Assembly: GCA_027451265.1 (NCBI GenBank)
Contig: DAIDJT010000096.1
Location: forward strand, 1 to 9,152
Source: Bacteroidales bacterium
GTDB taxonomy: Bacteria; Bacteroidota; Bacteroidia; Bacteroidales; VadinHA17
Direction of reading: 5' to 3'
Length of the DNA: 9,152 nucleotides
Each line of letters begins with the position of its first letter. Positions within the stretch are counted from its first letter, which is position 1. A program made the position numbers and the translations under genes. A model generated the notes under the pieces. That model made no database searches. It was not told the DNA's origin and saw only the letters and a program-made list of their open reading frames with translations. This document shows, one piece after another, positions 7,736 through 9,152 of this stretch.

Positions 7736-8510
7736 ATAAATCCTTCCTTACGTCTTCCGGTTCACTCTGGTGGCAGCCGTTGTCGGCAGTGACCACATGC
7801 CGGAAATATTCGAAGTCACGTCCTTCCTTTTTGAACTCCAACCCCATCTCCCCGGCCTTCTTCTCAGAAGCTGTCTCGATTGCATCATAAAGATCCTTGC
7901 CGCCTGTCACTTCAAAAATGCTTTTCAACTCATTGAGCACATCATCCGATATGCGCCTTGTAGGACCTTCCTTCCCGTTCAGTTCGCCTCCGAGGCGTGC
8001 GAGAGAATCATCAAGATGATTGTAATAGTGTTCCCACGCCGGGCCCTGCTCCGGGTGAGCCTCAGGGTCAACGTCATATGAGACAACACAGTATCCATGT
8101 TTAAGGACATTGTCACCTACGGTACGCTTGAGGGCAAACTGCTGTCTCCCCTTTTCAGATTCGGTGAAGTATCCGAGTTCCTGCGACAGTTTGCGCAGGG
8201 CCATGATCACCAGCCCGGGAGTATTGCCCCTTGGACACCTGGTCTTGCAGCTCATGCACTGGCCACAGTACCAGATGGTCTCACTCTTCAGCAACTCCCT
8301 TATAATTTGATTGTTGCGTGTCTGCACAAGATCCACAACCCGGCGAGGGTCATAGTGGTAATATTCGGCTGCCGGACATATGCCGGTGCAGATTCCGCAG
8401 TTCATGCAGGCATTCAGTCCCTCATCGAAACGTATATCCTGCATCAGCCTGGCATAGAGATCTTCCATAAGTTCTTTTGTGGTCCTTTTTGGGAAGTTCA
8501 AAATTAGCAA
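7719..8510 (-). CDS. hdrC: HdrC-like two-[4Fe-4S] protein with a long C-terminal extension
   Basis: First gene of the Hdr-type operon, encoding up to 263 residues. It has two ferredoxin motifs, C35-C38-C41-C45 (CMNCGICTGIC) and C82-C85-C88-C92 (CGQCMSCKTRC), matching HdrC, which carries electrons between HdrA and HdrB. After the second motif come about 170 residues with no cluster motif and only two further cysteines (C141, C246), rich in charged residues and predicted helices; methanogen HdrC is usually nearer 190 residues in total. The start is uncertain. The longest form begins with TTG ending at 8510; the first ATG ends at 8468 (residue 15, MEDLYARL). The ATG has an A-rich leader, and a promoter-like TAATTTTG lies just before it (8499-8506), which would leave only the ATG form. 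The 17-bp overlap with the HdrB-like gene supports co-translation and a direct HdrC-HdrB partnership. Confidence 0.9.
   Translation of the reverse strand: MLILNFPKRTTKELMEDLYARLMQDIRFDEGLNACMNCGICTGICPAAEYYHYDPRRVVDLVQTRNNQIIRELLKSETIWYCGQCMSCKTRCPRGNTPGLVIMALRKLSQELGYFTESEKGRQQFALKRTVGDNVLKHGYCVVSYDVDPEAHPEQGPAWEHYYNHLDDSLARLGGELNGKEGPTRRISDDVLNELKSIFEVTGGKDLYDAIETASEKKAGEMGLEFKKEGRDFEYFRHVVTADNGCHQSEPEDVRKDLYETRR
7741..7748 (-). promoter_or_regulatory. Strong Shine-Dalgarno for the HdrB-like gene
   Basis: On the minus strand AGGAAGGA lies 5 bases before the ATG at 7735. It sits inside the 3' end of the upstream HdrC-like gene and fixes this start despite the 17-bp overlap. The internal starts at 6677 and 5649 have no comparable site and probably rely on ATGA coupling. 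Confidence 0.6.
8499..8506 (-). promoter_or_regulatory. Possible -7 element TAATTTTG upstream of the ATG start of the HdrC-like gene
   Basis: TAATTTTG on the minus strand matches TAnnTTTG exactly. Nineteen bases upstream the sequence is TTCC rather than TTTG, so only half the promoter is present. If used, transcription would start about 25 bases before the ATG ending at 8468 and the TTG start at 8510 could not be translated. Confidence 0.25.
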
Positions 8511-8527
8511 TGACTTACGACGCCGGG

Positions 8528-8546
8528 AATGGGCTTTTAGCCCATT
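8528..8546. repeat. Perfect 8-bp palindrome with 3-base loop
   Basis: AATGGGCT, loop TTT, AGCCCATT. On the plus strand it is followed by TTTT, giving an intrinsic-terminator shape, but no plus-strand gene precedes it. On the minus strand no T-run follows, so it is a poor terminator for the GH5-like gene. It could be a leader hairpin of the Hdr operon, a block to antisense transcription, or a dispersed REP-like palindrome. Confidence 0.6.
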
Positions 8547-8557
8547 TTTCCTGAGTA

Positions 8558-8586
8558 TTTATACTTAGGATAAAGGCAGGAGGCAA
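8558..8586 (-). promoter_or_regulatory. Alternative sigma70-like promoter for the Hdr operon
   Basis: On the minus strand TTGCCT (8586-8581) and TATAAA (8563-8558) are separated by 17 bases, the classical sigma70 spacing. Bacteroidota primary promoters normally differ from this pattern, so it is a weak candidate. It lies about 50 bases before the possible TTG start, with the palindrome between, and its -35 hexamer is formed by one unit of the heptad repeat. Confidence 0.25.
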
Positions 8587-8614
8587 GAGGCAATAGGCAG
8601 TAGTGTTGGCAATG
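8575..8614. repeat. Heptanucleotide tandem repeat (GGCARKA type)
   Basis: Four adjacent 7-base units, GGCAGGA, GGCAAGA, GGCAATA and GGCAGTA (8575-8602), share GGCA and a final A. A fifth related unit, GGCAATG (8608-8614), follows after GTGTT. The array lies in the noncoding gap between the GH5-like gene and the Hdr operon. The rest of that gap (8615-8710) shows no gene, clear terminator or other structure. Confidence 0.7.
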
Positions 8615-8710
8615 ACAGACCGTTGGGCCATAAGCATTGTACATCAGCAATTGTCACAGGTGGAGATTTGCTGCAGGCCTTTAACCAATGTAGCACAACG
8701 GCATTTCCCG

Positions 8711-9151
8711 CTATCTCCCAAACAGTGCACTGATCACGCCGTAATTGACCCTGCAGTTCTCAATGCGGACGTTTTCGGCCAATTGCATCAACACACGGTG
8801 CGCTTCGTCCGGCGTCGGGGCCGGACCTGTACCCTTCCAGTAATCAATGATTTGCTGGTACCCATCCGGCACCGTCACATTCATGATACCGCTTTCCGAG
8901 TCAAGCTTCTTGAGCGTCCACCATGCCCAGCCGATGCTGTCAGCCTCAAAAAGCTGAACAGCCGACCGGTACCATTCATTGTTGTTTTCGCCTGACTCAC
9001 CCATCCATAACGGAACATTGTGCTCACTCCTGATATCCAGGAACTGCTGAATGGTCTCAACAGCAGCCGGGCTCCAGTATTTGTGAAAACTGTAAACCAT
9101 GTTGTCGTCCCACGGTGGGGTGAGTCCACTGAAATCTGTTGCAAAATGATT
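8711..9151 (-). CDS. GH5-like glycoside hydrolase, C-terminal part (5' end outside window)
   Basis: The frame is open to the right edge, so the 146 residues seen are a C-terminal fragment and the ATG at 9100 is internal. The sequence fits the end of a GH5 (cellulase-clan) TIM barrel: the fragment TDFSGLTPPWDDNMVYSFHK (6-24) with the conserved His-Tyr pair H23 and Y25, then PLWMGESGE with E52 in the position of the catalytic nucleophile, then WAWWTLKK with the barrel-end Trp residues. Members hydrolyse beta-linked glucans, mannans or related glycans, and are usually secreted or lipidated in Bacteroidota; the signal peptide and acid/base Glu would lie outside the window. The substrate cannot be assigned. 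It is co-directional with the Hdr operon, 200 bp upstream, with no obvious functional link. No stop or frameshift is seen in the fragment. Confidence 0.88.
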   Translation of the reverse strand, partial: NHFATDFSGLTPPWDDNMVYSFHKYWSPAAVETIQQFLDIRSEHNVPLWMGESGENNNEWYRSAVQLFEADSIGWAWWTLKKLDSESGIMNVTVPDGYQQIIDYWKGTGPAPTPDEAHRVLMQLAENVRIENCRVNYGVISALFGR

Positions 9152-9152
9152 G

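Noticed and set aside
8097..8507. 136-residue plus-strand open frame
   Set aside because: It mirrors the HdrC-like gene, including its two ferredoxin motifs, and shows no protein-like pattern.

Overview
The window most likely comes from an anaerobic or facultatively anaerobic member of the Bacteroidota. This rests on four things. The first gene is a large single-chain PurL. The short lipoprotein has a SPII signal and a TTTG-N19-TAnnTTTG-type promoter, the class used by the Bacteroidota primary sigma factor. Shine-Dalgarno sequences are weak or absent at most starts. A GH5-type glycanase gene lies at the right edge. The phylum is an inference; there is no rRNA or tRNA marker here.

Layout: positions 1-2682 (+) carry the C-terminal two thirds of phosphoribosylformylglycinamidine synthase (purL), cut by the left edge. 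It converges on a small uncharacterised lipoprotein gene (2714-3256, -) with only 31 bp between the two stops. A 145-bp gap (3257-3401) holds a candidate Bacteroidota promoter framed by a perfect 9-bp inverted repeat. From 8510 down to 3402 on the minus strand run five overlapping genes for a heterodisulfide-reductase-like (Hdr/Qmo-like) electron-transfer system. In transcription order they are a long HdrC-like protein, an HdrB-like protein, a short HdrA-like flavoprotein, a short HdrC-like protein, and a membrane protein fusing an HdrE/NarI-like cytochrome b domain to an HdrD-like module with two CCG domains. About 200 bp upstream hold a palindrome, a heptanucleotide repeat and competing promoter candidates. 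The 3' end of a GH5-like glycoside hydrolase gene (8711-9151, -) runs off the right edge.

How the genes may work together: four of the five Hdr-type proteins are soluble and carry FAD, four ferredoxin-type [4Fe-4S] sites and one intact CCG site. The fifth is anchored in the membrane, with probable b-heme ligands, two more [4Fe-4S] sites and two complete CCG sites. The simplest reading is an electron conduit between the menaquinone pool and a cytoplasmic thiol/disulfide or other redox partner. The layout resembles parts of QmoABC, DsrMK and methanogen HdrDE, but matches none of them. No adenylylsulfate reductase, sulfite reductase, hydrogenase, formate dehydrogenase or NADH-oxidising Flx subunit is encoded in the window, so the partner is unknown. 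This operon is the most interesting content of the window.
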